A stretch of 52,347 nucleotides of DNA from Bryobacterales bacterium (GCA_020851655.1 JADZCI010000319.1:1-52347); one strand, 5' to 3'; positions 25,806-35,069 are shown, counted from the first letter of the stretch. A program made the numbers and translations. Notes: generated from the sequence alone by a model not told the origin.

Positions 25806-26705
25806 TTAGGACTCCCGTTTGGAATACCCCGAACGGATGGGACCGTAGGGGTCCCCCTGGTAATCCGAGCGCCCGCGCGGACGGCGTCCCGGCCAGTCCA
25901 GCCGCAAGTCGGCGCAGACTTCGTCCAGCATTTCCATGGTGCCCAGTTTTTCCTCCATGGCGAAGGCAGTCAGCAGCATGTTGTCGCAGACGGCGTTGAT
26001 CAAGCGGGGAATCCCCTGTGTCCGGGCATGGATTTCCGCCATGACGGAAGGCGGCAGCACGTTCTGCTGCTTCATCCCCGCTTTGGCCAGGCGGTAGTTG
26101 ATGTACTCCATGGTTTCGGACTCGGAGAAGGGCCGTAAGTGACATCGAAGAACAATACGTTGCTTCAGTTGCCTCAGATTGGGCGATTCCAACTTTCTGT
26201 CCAGTTCCGGCTGGCCAGAAAGGATGATCTGGAGCAGCTTTCCAATCCGCGGGTTCTCGAGGTTGCCGAGCAGCCGGACCTCTTCGAGAACATCCCACTC
26301 CAGGTTGTGAGCCTCGTCGAGCAGCAGCACGGTTGTGCGCCCTTCGTTCGCCTTTTGGATCAGCAGTTCGTTCAGTGAGTGCAAGACCTCCGGCTTGGAC
26401 TTGTGATTGCAGTGCAGCCCGAAGTCGTAGGCGATCATCTCGAAGAACTGATCGGCGTTAATCCGGGAATTGAAGATGAACGCAAACTCGATGCGCTGCG
26501 AATCCAGGTAGTCGCGCAGGCATTCGAGCATCGTGGTCTTTCCGGTGCCCACCTCGCCGGTGAGAACGATAAACCCCTTGCGGCTCTGGACCCCGTAGAT
26601 CAGATTGGCCAGCGCCTCCTCATGCTGCGGGCTGCGGTACAAGAACGCCGGATCCGGGCTCAGGTTGAATGGGTTTTCCCGTAGGTTGAAGTAGGCGTTA
26701 TACAT
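25806..26705 (-). CDS. ExeA-like AAA+ ATPase
   Basis: 299 residues. The start YFNLRENPFNLSPDPAFLY is diagnostic of the ExeA/secretion-associated ATPase group. Walker A is GEVGTGKTT (about 51-59), and Walker B is VLLLDEAHNL. A C-terminal helical lid (GIPRLINAVCDNML) follows. In type II secretion and exosortase systems this ATPase works with a peptidoglycan-binding partner. Neither occurs here; the gene heads an operon of metabolic enzymes, so its partner is elsewhere. No Shine-Dalgarno sequence is obvious. Confidence 0.85.
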   Translation of the reverse strand: MYNAYFNLRENPFNLSPDPAFLYRSPQHEEALANLIYGVQSRKGFIVLTGEVGTGKTTMLECLRDYLDSQRIEFAFIFNSRINADQFFEMIAYDFGLHCNHKSKPEVLHSLNELLIQKANEGRTTVLLLDEAHNLEWDVLEEVRLLGNLENPRIGKLLQIILSGQPELDRKLESPNLRQLKQRIVLRCHLRPFSESETMEYINYRLAKAGMKQQNVLPPSVMAEIHARTQGIPRLINAVCDNMLLTAFAMEEKLGTMEMLDEVCADLRLDWPGRRPRGRSDYQGDPYGPIRSGYSKRES

Positions 26706-26806
26706 ACAGAGATCGAGAATCCGCCGGGCTCTCTCATCCTATACCATCCATGTGCGGACGGTGTTGCCGGATTCTCAGCCCACGGGCTAACCACGCGCCC
26801 GGCCGT

Positions 26807-26920
26807 TCAGGGCAGAATGACCCGATCCGCCAACGCTGCCGTGATAACCACGACCAGCAGCGCGATGACTACGCCCGACAACGTTTCCAACCATTGACTG
26901 ACTGGGATTGTGGCCTTCAT
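26807..26920 (-). CDS. 37-residue single-pass membrane protein
   Basis: The ATG at 26920 is preceded by GAGGAGA at 5-7 nt, one of the strongest ribosome-binding sites in the window. The product begins MKATIPVSQWLETLSG, continues into one hydrophobic helix (VVIALLVVVITAALA, about 17-31), and ends DRVILP. It is too short for most gene finders. It could be a regulator of a membrane enzyme or a stress-type small protein; no homolog can be named. It lies 101 bp upstream of the ExeA-like ATPase gene, in the same direction, and may be the first gene of that transcript. Confidence 0.65.
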   Translation of the reverse strand: MKATIPVSQWLETLSGVVIALLVVVITAALADRVILP

Positions 26921-27074
26921 CACCGTTCTCCTCGCCACAGATCAGGAGCACTCCGGACACCAAACGTAAGTTGTTGATTTCCAGGTCTGGGGACCACCGT
27001 AAGCCAAACCGGAATGCGAAAGGCGCAACCAAAAGGCGATAGCGCTGAGCGCCCGCGAAGCCGCCGGGCGGCGC

Positions 27075-27080
27075 TACAAT
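27075..27080 (+). promoter_or_regulatory. Putative -10 box of the cupin gene
   Basis: TACAAT followed by TCCTGC and then the ATG at 27087. There is no Shine-Dalgarno sequence between them, which fits a leaderless mRNA. No -35 box is evident at 16-18 nt. Confidence 0.4.
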
Positions 27081-27086
27081 TCCTGC

Positions 27087-27449
27087 ATGCAAGCCGGCGA
27101 CATCACCGTAATCGATACCGCGGCGCTGCCTTGGGAGCCGCGCTGGAACGAACACCTGGGTAAGACGCTGTACCGCAAAAACCTCATTGAAGACCCGGAA
27201 ACCTCTATGGAAGTGCGTTTGGTCCGCTACCCGGCGGGGGTGATCAACACGCGCCATACCCACCCGTGCGCCCATGGCATGTACGTTTTGGAGGGGACAT
27301 TGGCGACCCACGCCGGGAGTTTCGGCCCCGGACACTTTATCTGGTTTCCCGCCGGCCTCGAGATGGAGCACGGAGCGGCGGCCGAAGGCGACGTGACGGT
27401 CCTGTTTATTACTAACCGGAAATTCGAGATTCACTATGTGAAGGATTGA
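27087..27449 (+). CDS. Cupin-domain protein
   Basis: 120 residues, a single small beta-barrel. The metal-binding motif is visible as RHTHPCAHGMYVLEGTL (His56, His58 and His63 region) with a second motif FGPGHFIWFPAGLEMEHG. Cupins of this size include dioxygenases, isomerases and ligand-binding proteins, so the activity is open. It stands alone and converges on the menG/ubiE gene, 12 bp away. Confidence 0.88.
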   Translation: MQAGDITVIDTAALPWEPRWNEHLGKTLYRKNLIEDPETSMEVRLVRYPAGVINTRHTHPCAHGMYVLEGTLATHAGSFGPGHFIWFPAGLEMEHGAAAEGDVTVLFITNRKFEIHYVKD

Positions 27450-27461
27450 CCTGCCCGAAGA

Positions 27462-28205
27462 CTACTGCTTCACCCCGATGTGCAGGGCCACGACGCCAAA
27501 GGTCATCCGCTCGAACTCTACGTTCCTGAATCCCGCTTCGCGCATCTGCGCGGACAAACCCTCGGCGCCGGGGAACTTCGACACCGACTCGGGCAAATAG
27601 GTGTAGGCGTCCGAGGCGCCGGACACAAGCCCTCCGATGCGCGGCAGGATCCGCGTCGAGTACCAGTTGTAGAGCGATGCAAAAGCGCGGTTGGGTGGTT
27701 GGGAGAACTCAAGAATCGCCAGCGTGCCGCCCGGTTTGAGCACACGCGCCAGTTCCCGCAAACCGCCTCGATAGTTCACCAGGTTGCGAAAGCCGAAGGC
27801 AACCGTCACCAGGTCCAGCGACGCGCCGCTCAGCGGCAACCGCATGGCGTCCGCCTCGAAGACGGCGGCGTGGAGCCGGCTGGCCGCGGCCTTGCGTTGC
27901 GCTTCGATCAGCATGGGGTGGCAGAAATCGCTGCCATAAACGAGTGCGCCGCGCCGCCCGGCGAGCGCGAGCAGTAAGTCCCCGGTGCCGCAGCATAAGT
28001 CCAGGACACGTGCGCCAGGGCGGGACAGAGCACTTTCCACCCGTTCGACCGCGCGGCGGCGCCAGTAGCGGTCAACTTGAAACGAGAGCAGGTGGTTGAG
28101 CAGGTCGTAGCGGCGCGCCACCCGCCCGAACATGCCGCGAACGTACTGTGCCGCTTCTTCCTCGGTCTGTGTGCCGCGCGGCGAGGCGCCGGGGGATGGC
28201 TTCAT
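27462..28205 (-). CDS. ubiE: Demethylmenaquinone/ubiquinone methyltransferase
   Basis: 247 residues. The SAM-binding motif VLDLCCGTGD and family motifs MFGRVARRYDLLNHLLS and GFRNLVNYRGGLRELARVL place it in the UbiE/MenG family, which methylates the quinone ring. Acidobacteria mainly use menaquinone, so a menG role is likely, acting at the membrane. It overlaps aroB by 4 bp, so the chorismate-to-quinone route and this step share a transcript. Confidence 0.95.
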   Translation of the reverse strand: MKPSPGASPRGTQTEEEAAQYVRGMFGRVARRYDLLNHLLSFQVDRYWRRRAVERVESALSRPGARVLDLCCGTGDLLLALAGRRGALVYGSDFCHPMLIEAQRKAAASRLHAAVFEADAMRLPLSGASLDLVTVAFGFRNLVNYRGGLRELARVLKPGGTLAILEFSQPPNRAFASLYNWYSTRILPRIGGLVSGASDAYTYLPESVSKFPGAEGLSAQMREAGFRNVEFERMTFGVVALHIGVKQ

Positions 28206-29275
28206 GCCAGCGCGGCCCGAATCGCCCGCAGCACGGAAGCCTCGTCCACTCCGCTCGTTACTTCCACGTCGCCGATGCCCCGCGGCAGGACCCAGTGGAC
28301 CGCGCCTTGAATGGCCTTCTTATCCTTGGCCAGCCGCCGCAGAAGCTGTTCGGGTTGGATGCCGTTGGCCGGAGGCAGGGGCCCGTAAGAGTCGACCACG
28401 GCATTCAACTCGCCGGCCAACTCGCCGCTGATGCGCCCGGTCAGGCGCCCCAGGTGCGCCGCAGCTTTCATGCCCAACGCCACAGCCTCACCGTGAAGGT
28501 ACCGCTGGTAGCCTGTTTCCGCCTCGATGGCATGGCCCACGGTGTGGCCGTAATTGAGGATGCGGCGAAGTCCGGCTTCCTTTTCGTCCGCCGAAACGAC
28601 TTCGCACTTGATGCGCACGGACTCGGAAATCATTTCCTCGACAGCCTCCGGGTCGCGGCTCAACACATCCTGCTTGCGGTCCCGCATCAGGCCGAACAGC
28701 GGTTCGCTCCGGATGATACCGTGCTTGATGACCTCGAAGAGTCCGGCGCGGTACTCGCGCTCGGGCAAAGTCATCAACACGTCCGGGTCGGTGAGCACGG
28801 CGAGGGGCTGATGAAACGCGCCCACCAGGTTTTTGCCGGAAACCAGGTTGGCCCCGGTCTTGCCGCCCACCGCCGCATCCACTTGTGAAAGTAAGGTGGT
28901 CGGTATCTGAATGACCGGCACGCCGCGCATAAAGATCGCCGCCAGAAAGCCGCCGAGATCATTGACAATCCCGCCGCCGAAGGCGATGACCAGGCAGGAG
29001 CGATCGCCCCCGAGGCGCATCATTTCTTCGGCCATGGTCTCGACCGACGACAGGCGCTTGCGTTCTTCGCCACCCGGAAAAATGATGCGGTGAAACGCTT
29101 TGCCGCCCAGACCCGCCGCCAGCGAGGCGCCGTGCAGATCCCAGACGTCGGAAGTGGTGACAACAAAGACTTGCGCCGCCTTGGCGGGAATAAACGACCC
29201 GGCGCGCCGCAAGATGCCGCGCTCGACCACCGCGTTGTAGCTCCGGTCCGGTGTTTTTACCGGATAAACCGACAT
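28202..29275 (-). CDS. aroB: 3-dehydroquinate synthase
   Basis: 357 residues, usual length. AroB converts DAHP to 3-dehydroquinate, the second shikimate step, with NAD and a metal ion. The conserved FPGGEERKRLSSVETMAE, AFGGGIVNDLGGFLA, IPTTLLSQVDAAVGGKTG and NYGHTVGHAIE (metal His) are all present. Its ATG is only one nucleotide after AAGGA, too close for a Shine-Dalgarno sequence, and a TACAAC ends 7 nt upstream. The 5' end overlaps that of nadB on the other strand. Confidence 0.97.
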   Translation of the reverse strand: MSVYPVKTPDRSYNAVVERGILRRAGSFIPAKAAQVFVVTTSDVWDLHGASLAAGLGGKAFHRIIFPGGEERKRLSSVETMAEEMMRLGGDRSCLVIAFGGGIVNDLGGFLAAIFMRGVPVIQIPTTLLSQVDAAVGGKTGANLVSGKNLVGAFHQPLAVLTDPDVLMTLPEREYRAGLFEVIKHGIIRSEPLFGLMRDRKQDVLSRDPEAVEEMISESVRIKCEVVSADEKEAGLRRILNYGHTVGHAIEAETGYQRYLHGEAVALGMKAAAHLGRLTGRISGELAGELNAVVDSYGPLPPANGIQPEQLLRRLAKDKKAIQGAVHWVLPRGIGDVEVTSGVDEASVLRAIRAALA

Positions 29276-30843
29276 ATCCTTCGTTGTACCATGGGGTTAT
29301 CAGCGCCACCCTCGAATTCCTTGATACTGATTTCCTCATCGTAGGCGCAGGGGTTGCGGGGCTTCGCGCGGCCATCGAGCTAGCCGTTTCCGGCTCGGTT
29401 CTGGTCGTGGCGAAAGATAGCCTTCGCGAGTCTTCCTCCGAATACGCCCAAGGGGGCGTCGCCGTTGCCTTGTCGGACGACGATGAGGTCGAACTGCACG
29501 AAGCCGACACCCTGGCCGCCGGAGACGGCTTGTGCGACCGGGAAGCCGTGCGCACGCTGGTCGAAGAAGGCCCCGCCGCCATCGAGCAGTTGATGGCCTG
29601 GGGCACGGAATTCGATCGGGAAGGATCGAAACTGCTCTTTGCCCGCGAGGGCGCTCATTCCCGCAGCCGGGTCCTGCATGCGCATGGCGACTCGACCGGC
29701 CGCGAAATGGCGCATTCGCTCTACCGCAAGGCGGCGTCGTTCGAGTCCGTCCGGTTCCTGAGCTTCTCGTCGATGGTCGACCTGATGATCCACGACGGGC
29801 GGGTGACCGGCGCATTCGCGCTCGACAGCCACGGCGACAGGCTTGTGGGCATTCGTGCGCGCGCGGTGCTGCTGGCTACGGGAGGGCTCGGGCGCGTGTA
29901 TGCGGAAACCACAAACCCCGACGTGGCCACCGGCGACGGAGTCGCGGCAGCCTGGCGTGCCGGCGCCGTCATCAGCGACCTCGAATTTGTCCAATTCCAT
30001 CCCACCGCGCTCCACCTGGAAAACGCGCCGCGGTTCCTGCTGTCGGAAGCCTTGCGAGGCGAGGGTGCGCACCTGCTGAACTCAAAAGGAGAGCGTTTCA
30101 TGCAGCGCTATCACGCGCTGGCCGAACTGGCGCCCCGGGACGTTGTGTCACGCTGCATTGTGGAAGAAATGCATCGCGAAGGCTCGCCGCACGTCTACCT
30201 CGACCTTTCCAATCGCGGCCCTGCGTTTGTCAGGAAGCGGTTCCCGCGAATCTACGAAACCTGCCTGGCGTACGGCCTCGACCTCGACAAGCAAGCCGCT
30301 CCCGTGCATCCCGCGGCGCACTACGCGATGGGAGGCGTATGGACCACGCTCGACACACGCACATCCGTGCCCGGACTCTATGCCGCCGGCGAGGTCGCCT
30401 GTACCGGAGTGCATGGCGCCAACCGCCTGGCCAGCAACTCGCTGTTGGAAGGCCTGGTCTTCGGAGCGCGGGCGGGCCGCGCCATGGCGGACGCCGAGGC
30501 CGCGCACGAAGGCGCCCAACCGGCGTGGAGCGCGCCGCAATCCTCGGAGGACGCCATTCGCTCTCTGGCGTGGCGTCACTGCGGAATCCTGAGAGACGCC
30601 GCGGGCTTGCGGCAGGCCATCGAGACGCTTGAGGAGATGCCGGTGGATACCTCTGCGCCCATCACGCGCGCCCACTGTGAACTACGCAGCATGCACACCG
30701 TAGCCTGGATGATTGCGCTCTGCGCGGAGGCGCGCAAGGAGAGCCGTGGGGCCCACCGCCGGACCGACCACCCTCGAACCCTGCCCGAATACGCCAGGCA
30801 CTCGCGCGTTTCTCTTGAGCATCCCGAGGTGGCGTTTGTTTAG
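29251..30843 (+). CDS. nadB: L-aspartate oxidase
   Basis: 530 residues. NadB oxidises aspartate to iminoaspartate for NAD synthesis, using FAD. The FAD motif DFLIVGAGVAGLRAA (about 27-41), SSEYAQGGVAVAL, HPAAHYAMGGV, and the C-terminal ACTGVHGANRLASNSLLEG are all conserved. The GTG at 29251 lacks a Shine-Dalgarno sequence and lies inside the first codons of aroB (overlap 25 bp). A TTG at 29284 is the only other usable start before the FAD motif. Both leave a short extension before the Rossmann fold. Confidence 0.95.
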   Translation: MFLPDKPTYPSLYHGVISATLEFLDTDFLIVGAGVAGLRAAIELAVSGSVLVVAKDSLRESSSEYAQGGVAVALSDDDEVELHEADTLAAGDGLCDREAVRTLVEEGPAAIEQLMAWGTEFDREGSKLLFAREGAHSRSRVLHAHGDSTGREMAHSLYRKAASFESVRFLSFSSMVDLMIHDGRVTGAFALDSHGDRLVGIRARAVLLATGGLGRVYAETTNPDVATGDGVAAAWRAGAVISDLEFVQFHPTALHLENAPRFLLSEALRGEGAHLLNSKGERFMQRYHALAELAPRDVVSRCIVEEMHREGSPHVYLDLSNRGPAFVRKRFPRIYETCLAYGLDLDKQAAPVHPAAHYAMGGVWTTLDTRTSVPGLYAAGEVACTGVHGANRLASNSLLEGLVFGARAGRAMADAEAAHEGAQPAWSAPQSSEDAIRSLAWRHCGILRDAAGLRQAIETLEEMPVDTSAPITRAHCELRSMHTVAWMIALCAEARKESRGAHRRTDHPRTLPEYARHSRVSLEHPEVAFV

Positions 30844-32125
30844 GCTGGGGTGGCGGCGCGCGGCCGCGCCGCAGCCAGCCATCCGGCGCCAGCAGACCAC
30901 GCTGCCGGCCTGCGCCTTCGCCTTGGTGGCGACCCACGAAATCGCCAAGACCGGCCCTGAAACCGCGCTCTGGGCCACACCGCTGATCCTGCTGGCGGCT
31001 ATGATGATCGCCTGGGCAGCCGAATCGGCGCAGTTCTTCGTCGCGCAGGGATTCGCGCTCGCCATACTGGCCTGGCTGCAAACGCTGCCGGAGTTTGCCG
31101 TGGAAGCCGTCCTCGCCTGGCGCCAGCAGGTTCCGCTCTTGATGGCCAACCTGACCGGCGCGCTGCGTCTGCTGACCGGGCTCGGCTGGCCCATGATCTA
31201 CTTCACCGCCGCGTTTTTCCACCGGGTCAAGCACCGGCGGCCGATGCGTTCCATCCGCCTGGAGAACGAGCATTGCATCGAGGTTGTGGGCCTGCTCGTC
31301 CCGCTCCTCTACGTGATTGTCATCTGGTGGAAGGCTACGCTCACCATCTATGACGCCGTCGTCCTGATCCTGATCTATGCGGCTTATCTCGCGGTCCTAT
31401 CGCGGATGCCGGCCAAGGAACATGAGGGCATCGAGGATCTCGACCGCATCCCAAAGGCCATCGTGAAGTCGCCGCCGGCCCGGCGCAATCTGCTCATTGG
31501 CCTGCTCTTTCTGGGCGGTGGCGGGCTGATCTACCTCGCGGCTGAACCGTTTCTCGGAAGTCTGCTGGCCGTCGCCGGACTCATCGGCGTCTCCGAATTC
31601 GTGTTCGTGCAATGGGTGGCGCCGTTTGTATCCGAGTTTCCCGAAAAGGTATCGGCATTCTATTGGGCCAAGACCGTCGATCGCGCGCCCATGGCCCTGA
31701 TGAACATGGTTTCCTCCAACATCAACCAGTGGACGCTGCTGACAGCCATGCTGCCGCTGGTTTTCTCGGTCTCGGCCGGGCGGGTAGCCTCGATTCCGCT
31801 GGATGAGCAGCAGCAATTGGAACTGCTCATGACCATTGGCCAGTCGCTGGTCGGCATGATCTTTCTGGTCAACATGGAATTGGTTTGGTGGGAAGCCATT
31901 GTGCTGTTCTCCTTATGGGGGATCCAGTTCGCCTTCTCGCCGGTGCGGCCGGGACCCGGTCTGATCGGCACGATCGCCGCCAACATCCATCACTGGATCA
32001 CGATCGCCTACCTGGTCTGGTTCGCCGTTGAACTGGTGCGGACGGTGATGCACTGGCGCAACCCCGCGGCATTCCGGCTCTTCGCGCACGCCTGGCGCAC
32101 ACGCGTCCTGCGCCGTGCCGATTAG
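30836..32125 (+). CDS. Ca2+:cation antiporter (CaCA)-like membrane protein
   Basis: 429 residues from a TTG at 30836 with GAGG 6 nt upstream; it overlaps the nadB stop by 8 bp, suggesting coupling. In-frame starts further up lie inside nadB, and 30923/30926 would give about 400 residues. Two family alpha-repeats are visible: LAWLQTLPEFAVEAVLAW and GVSEFVFVQW with VSEFPEKVSAFYWA, each carrying the cation-binding Glu. About ten membrane helices surround a hydrophilic loop at roughly 210-240. It probably exchanges Ca2+ or another cation for Na+ or H+. The two repeats are inverted copies, the standard arrangement. Confidence 0.82.
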   Translation: MFRLGWRRAAAPQPAIRRQQTTLPACAFALVATHEIAKTGPETALWATPLILLAAMMIAWAAESAQFFVAQGFALAILAWLQTLPEFAVEAVLAWRQQVPLLMANLTGALRLLTGLGWPMIYFTAAFFHRVKHRRPMRSIRLENEHCIEVVGLLVPLLYVIVIWWKATLTIYDAVVLILIYAAYLAVLSRMPAKEHEGIEDLDRIPKAIVKSPPARRNLLIGLLFLGGGGLIYLAAEPFLGSLLAVAGLIGVSEFVFVQWVAPFVSEFPEKVSAFYWAKTVDRAPMALMNMVSSNINQWTLLTAMLPLVFSVSAGRVASIPLDEQQQLELLMTIGQSLVGMIFLVNMELVWWEAIVLFSLWGIQFAFSPVRPGPGLIGTIAANIHHWITIAYLVWFAVELVRTVMHWRNPAAFRLFAHAWRTRVLRRAD

Positions 32126-32134
32126 CTTTACCGA

Positions 32135-32140
32135 TACACT
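32135..32140 (+). promoter_or_regulatory. Putative -10 box of hslV
   Basis: TACACT followed by GAAAGCGAA and the GTG at 32150. It shares CGATACACTGAAA with the miaA start region. There is no evident -35 box. Confidence 0.35.
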
Positions 32141-32149
32141 GAAAGCGAA

Positions 32150-32695
32150 GTGGTGACAAATCCTCGAATTCACGGGACTACGATTCTGGCTGTGCGCCGC
32201 AATGGCAAGGTGGTGCTGGCGGGCGACGGCCAGGTGACGCTTGGTTCCGAGGTCTTGAAAGGGTCGGCCAACAAGCTGCGGCGGCTGCACAAGGACAAAA
32301 TCGCCGCCGGGTTCGCCGGATCGACAGCCGACGCGTTCTCGCTGTTCTCGCGCTTCGAAGCCAAGTTGGAGCAGCACAACGGCAACCTGTCGCGAAGCGT
32401 CGTCGAACTCGCCAAAGACTGGCGTACCGACAAGGTTTTGCGGCACCTGGAAGCCCTGCTGCTGGTCGTTGACGCAACCAAGACGTACATCATCAGTGGC
32501 CAGGGGGACGTAATCGAGCCCGACGAAGACTGCGCCGCGATCGGCTCGGGCGGCGGGTTCGCCAAAGCCGCGGCTTGCGCCCTGATCGAGAACACAAAGC
32601 TCCCGGCCCGCGAGATCGCCGAGAAGGCCATGGCGATCGCGGCGAAAACCTGCATCTATACCAACGACAACATTGTCTTCGAGGAGATCGGCTAA
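32150..32695 (+). CDS. hslV: ATP-dependent protease subunit HslV
   Basis: 181 residues. HslV forms the proteolytic chamber that works with HslU. The active Thr comes from [12 protein letters not shown]: removal of about nine residues exposes TT. Motifs [12 protein letters not shown] and [19 protein letters not shown] are conserved. The start is a GTG, with a second GTG next to it, lacking a good Shine-Dalgarno sequence. The stop lies 4 bp before hslU, so the pair is co-transcribed. Confidence 0.97.
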   Translation: MVTNPRIHGTTILAVRRNGKVVLAGDGQVTLGSEVLKGSANKLRRLHKDKIAAGFAGSTADAFSLFSRFEAKLEQHNGNLSRSVVELAKDWRTDKVLRHLEALLLVVDATKTYIISGQGDVIEPDEDCAAIGSGGGFAKAAACALIENTKLPAREIAEKAMAIAAKTCIYTNDNIVFEEIG

Positions 32696-32699
32696 GGCT

Positions 32700-34058
32700 A
32701 TGGTGATCTATCTGCCCAGTCAGGCACACGACGACCGGCCGCTGCTCGACGAGTTGACTCCCCGGGAAATCGTCCGCGAGTTGGACAAGTACGTAATCGG
32801 CCAGTCGGACGCCAAGCGCGCCGTCGCGGTGGCGCTGCGCAACCGGATCCGGCGCCAGAAGCTGGACCCGGAGATGGCCGAGGATGTGATTCCGAAAAAC
32901 ATTCTCATGATTGGCCCTACCGGAGTGGGTAAGACGGAGCTGGCGCGCCGGCTGGCGAAGCTGGCCAATTCCCCGTTTCTCAAAGTCGAGGCCAGCAAGT
33001 TTACCGAAGTCGGATACGTCGGCCGCGATGTCGAGTCCATGATCCGCGACGTGGTGGAAATCGCCATCGACATGGTGCGGGAAGAACGGCTGGAAGAAGT
33101 CGCCGAACGCGCCGAGCGCAACGCCGAGGAGCGCCTGCTCGATGTCCTGATGCCGCCGCAGCCCGAGCCCAGCGAGTCGGCCGAACGTACCCGCGAAAAG
33201 CTGCGCGAGAAACTGCGCAGCGGGAGGTTGGACGACCGGCTGGTGGAAATCGAGGTCAAGGAGCGCGGTCCGACGTTCGAGATCACGACCAATTCAGGCG
33301 TCGAAGAGATGGACATCAGCCTCAAGGACATGTTGCCCAACATGTTTGGGGGCCGCGGCAAGCGGCGCAAGATGCGCGTGGTGGAAGCGATGGACTACCT
33401 GGTTCAGGAGGAGGAGCAAAAGCTCATCGACATGGACCAGGTGACGCGCACGGCGATCGACCGCGTCGAGCGCAACGGCATCATCTTTCTCGACGAGGTG
33501 GACAAGATCGCCGGGCGCGAGGGCGGCCACGGCCCCGACGTGTCGCGTGAAGGCGTGCAACGCGACATCCTGCCGATTGTCGAAGGCACGACGGTCAATA
33601 CCCGCTACGGCTTTGTCCGCACGGACCACATCCTGTTCATCGCCGCCGGCGCCTTTCATGTGTCGAAGCCGAGCGACCTGATCCCGGAACTGCAAGGCCG
33701 CTTTCCGATTCGGGTGGAACTCAAGTCGCTCACCGAAGCCGACTTCATCCGTATCTTGAAGGAGCCCAAAAACGCCATCGTCAAGCAGCAGTCGGCGCTG
33801 CTCGAAACCGAGGGCATCCGGCTGACCTTCACCGACGATGCGATCGCCGAGATCGCGCATTTCGCCGCGGAAGTCAACGAGTCGGCGGAGAACATCGGAG
33901 CGCGGCGTCTTCACACCATCATGGAGAAGGTTCTCGAAGAGATTAGTTTCGACGGTCCGGATCTGAAGAAGAAAACGATCCGCATCGATGCTGAATTTGT
34001 GCGTAAGCAAGTATCGGGAATCGTCAAGGACCAGGATCTTACGCGCTACATTCTGTGA
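32700..34058 (+). CDS. hslU: ATP-dependent protease ATPase subunit HslU
   Basis: 452 residues from the ATG at 32700; an upstream in-frame start would fall inside hslV. Walker A is GPTGVGKTE (72-80), Walker B is [12 protein letters not shown], and the N-terminal [17 protein letters not shown] and C-terminal QDLTRYIL are typical. It unfolds substrates and feeds them to HslV in the cytoplasm. The I-domain is present between about 110 and 240. Its stop overlaps the GTG of the next gene. Confidence 0.97.
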   Translation: MVIYLPSQAHDDRPLLDELTPREIVRELDKYVIGQSDAKRAVAVALRNRIRRQKLDPEMAEDVIPKNILMIGPTGVGKTELARRLAKLANSPFLKVEASKFTEVGYVGRDVESMIRDVVEIAIDMVREERLEEVAERAERNAEERLLDVLMPPQPEPSESAERTREKLREKLRSGRLDDRLVEIEVKERGPTFEITTNSGVEEMDISLKDMLPNMFGGRGKRRKMRVVEAMDYLVQEEEQKLIDMDQVTRTAIDRVERNGIIFLDEVDKIAGREGGHGPDVSREGVQRDILPIVEGTTVNTRYGFVRTDHILFIAAGAFHVSKPSDLIPELQGRFPIRVELKSLTEADFIRILKEPKNAIVKQQSALLETEGIRLTFTDDAIAEIAHFAAEVNESAENIGARRLHTIMEKVLEEISFDGPDLKKKTIRIDAEFVRKQVSGIVKDQDLTRYIL

Positions 34059-35059
34059 CCGTCCGCGCCGCGTCCCCCTTGATAGTCCTGTGTGCGGCGT
34101 TTTTGCCGTCCTGCGGCTACATCGGCGACCCGCTGCCGCCCGCGTTGAACATCCCGGCGCGGATTTCCGGTTTGACCGCCTTCCAGCGCGGCGGCAAATT
34201 GATTGTGCGCTTCACGCCGAATTTTGAGTCGACCGACAAGCTGATATTAAAGAGTCTGACGATCGACCTGCGAGCCGGTCCGGCCGGGCCGCCGCCCTTC
34301 GACGTCAACGCGTGGGCGGCCCGGGCACGGGCTATCCCGGCGCCGGCCGCCTCGCCGGAACCCGTGGAGGCCGAAGCCCCGATTTCCGGCTGGCTTGGCC
34401 AGGACGTGATCGTCGCCGCGCGGGCGCTCGGTCCCACAGGCAAGCCGTCCGAGTGGTCCAACCTTGTGGTGTTGAAGATCCTCGAGCCGCTGGAGATTCC
34501 CTCCGGCATCCGGGTGGAGGCTCGCGCCGCATCCATCCACCTGTCCTGGAGCGGCGGCAGGGCCGTCGACGGCGCCGGATGGCGGATTTTGCGCCAGGCG
34601 GAGGGCGAAACCGAATTCCAGCTTGTGGGCAAGACACCGCAACCCGAGTGGGACGACAGCGACGTCCATTACGGCGCCACGTACAGTTATCGCATCCAGA
34701 AGACTGCGATTGCCAGCGCGAACTCGGAAGCCGAAAGCGAGATGTCGCAGGCCGTCTCCATAAAGTACGCCGATGTGTTTGCCCCCGCCGTCCCGGCCGG
34801 CGTCACCGCGCTGGCCGGCATCAACACAATCGAGGTGGCCTGGCCGCCGGTGCCCGCTCCCGACTTGCGGGGCTACATCGTATACCGCGCGTCCGGCGGC
34901 GACGCCTTCGTTAGACTGGGGGATATTGTGGTAAATCCCAGTTACACCGATCGGGACGTGGCGCCCGGCAAGCGTTATCGCTACCGGATCTCCACCGTCG
35001 ATCAACTAGGCAACGAGAGCGCGCCTTCGGCGCCGGTGGAAGCCGTCGCGCCAAACTGA
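34055..35059 (+). CDS. Lipoprotein with fibronectin type III-like domains
   Basis: 334 residues. The GTG at 34055 overlaps the hslU stop (GTGA). The signal ends in the lipobox LPSC, so Cys20 would be lipidated. After a short N-terminal domain, two fibronectin-III-like units follow, with strands such as [20 protein letters not shown] and [20 protein letters not shown], ending [17 protein letters not shown]. It should sit in the periplasm or on the outer membrane. The position behind hslVU is odd, since no known link exists; it may be carried along by transcription. Confidence 0.85.
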   Translation: MTVRAASPLIVLCAAFLPSCGYIGDPLPPALNIPARISGLTAFQRGGKLIVRFTPNFESTDKLILKSLTIDLRAGPAGPPPFDVNAWAARARAIPAPAASPEPVEAEAPISGWLGQDVIVAARALGPTGKPSEWSNLVVLKILEPLEIPSGIRVEARAASIHLSWSGGRAVDGAGWRILRQAEGETEFQLVGKTPQPEWDDSDVHYGATYSYRIQKTAIASANSEAESEMSQAVSIKYADVFAPAVPAGVTALAGINTIEVAWPPVPAPDLRGYIVYRASGGDAFVRLGDIVVNPSYTDRDVAPGKRYRYRISTVDQLGNESAPSAPVEAVAPN

Positions 35060-35069
35060 GATCCAACGC

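Larger units (their letters stand above)
26706..27086. other. Divergent intergenic region between the ATPase operon and cupin gene
   Basis: The 381 bases hold one supported gene, the 37-residue membrane protein at 26807-26920 on the minus strand, and the -10-like TACAAT of the cupin gene at 27075-27080. Between 26921 and 27070 I find no further coding evidence. A long minus-strand frame through the cupin gene is judged a shadow. Confidence 0.6.

Noticed and set aside
26787..27434. Minus-strand frame covering the cupin gene and its upstream region
   Set aside because: The cupin metal motif on the plus strand is clear; the minus frame shows no homology. The small ORF at 26807-26920 in another frame is better supported.
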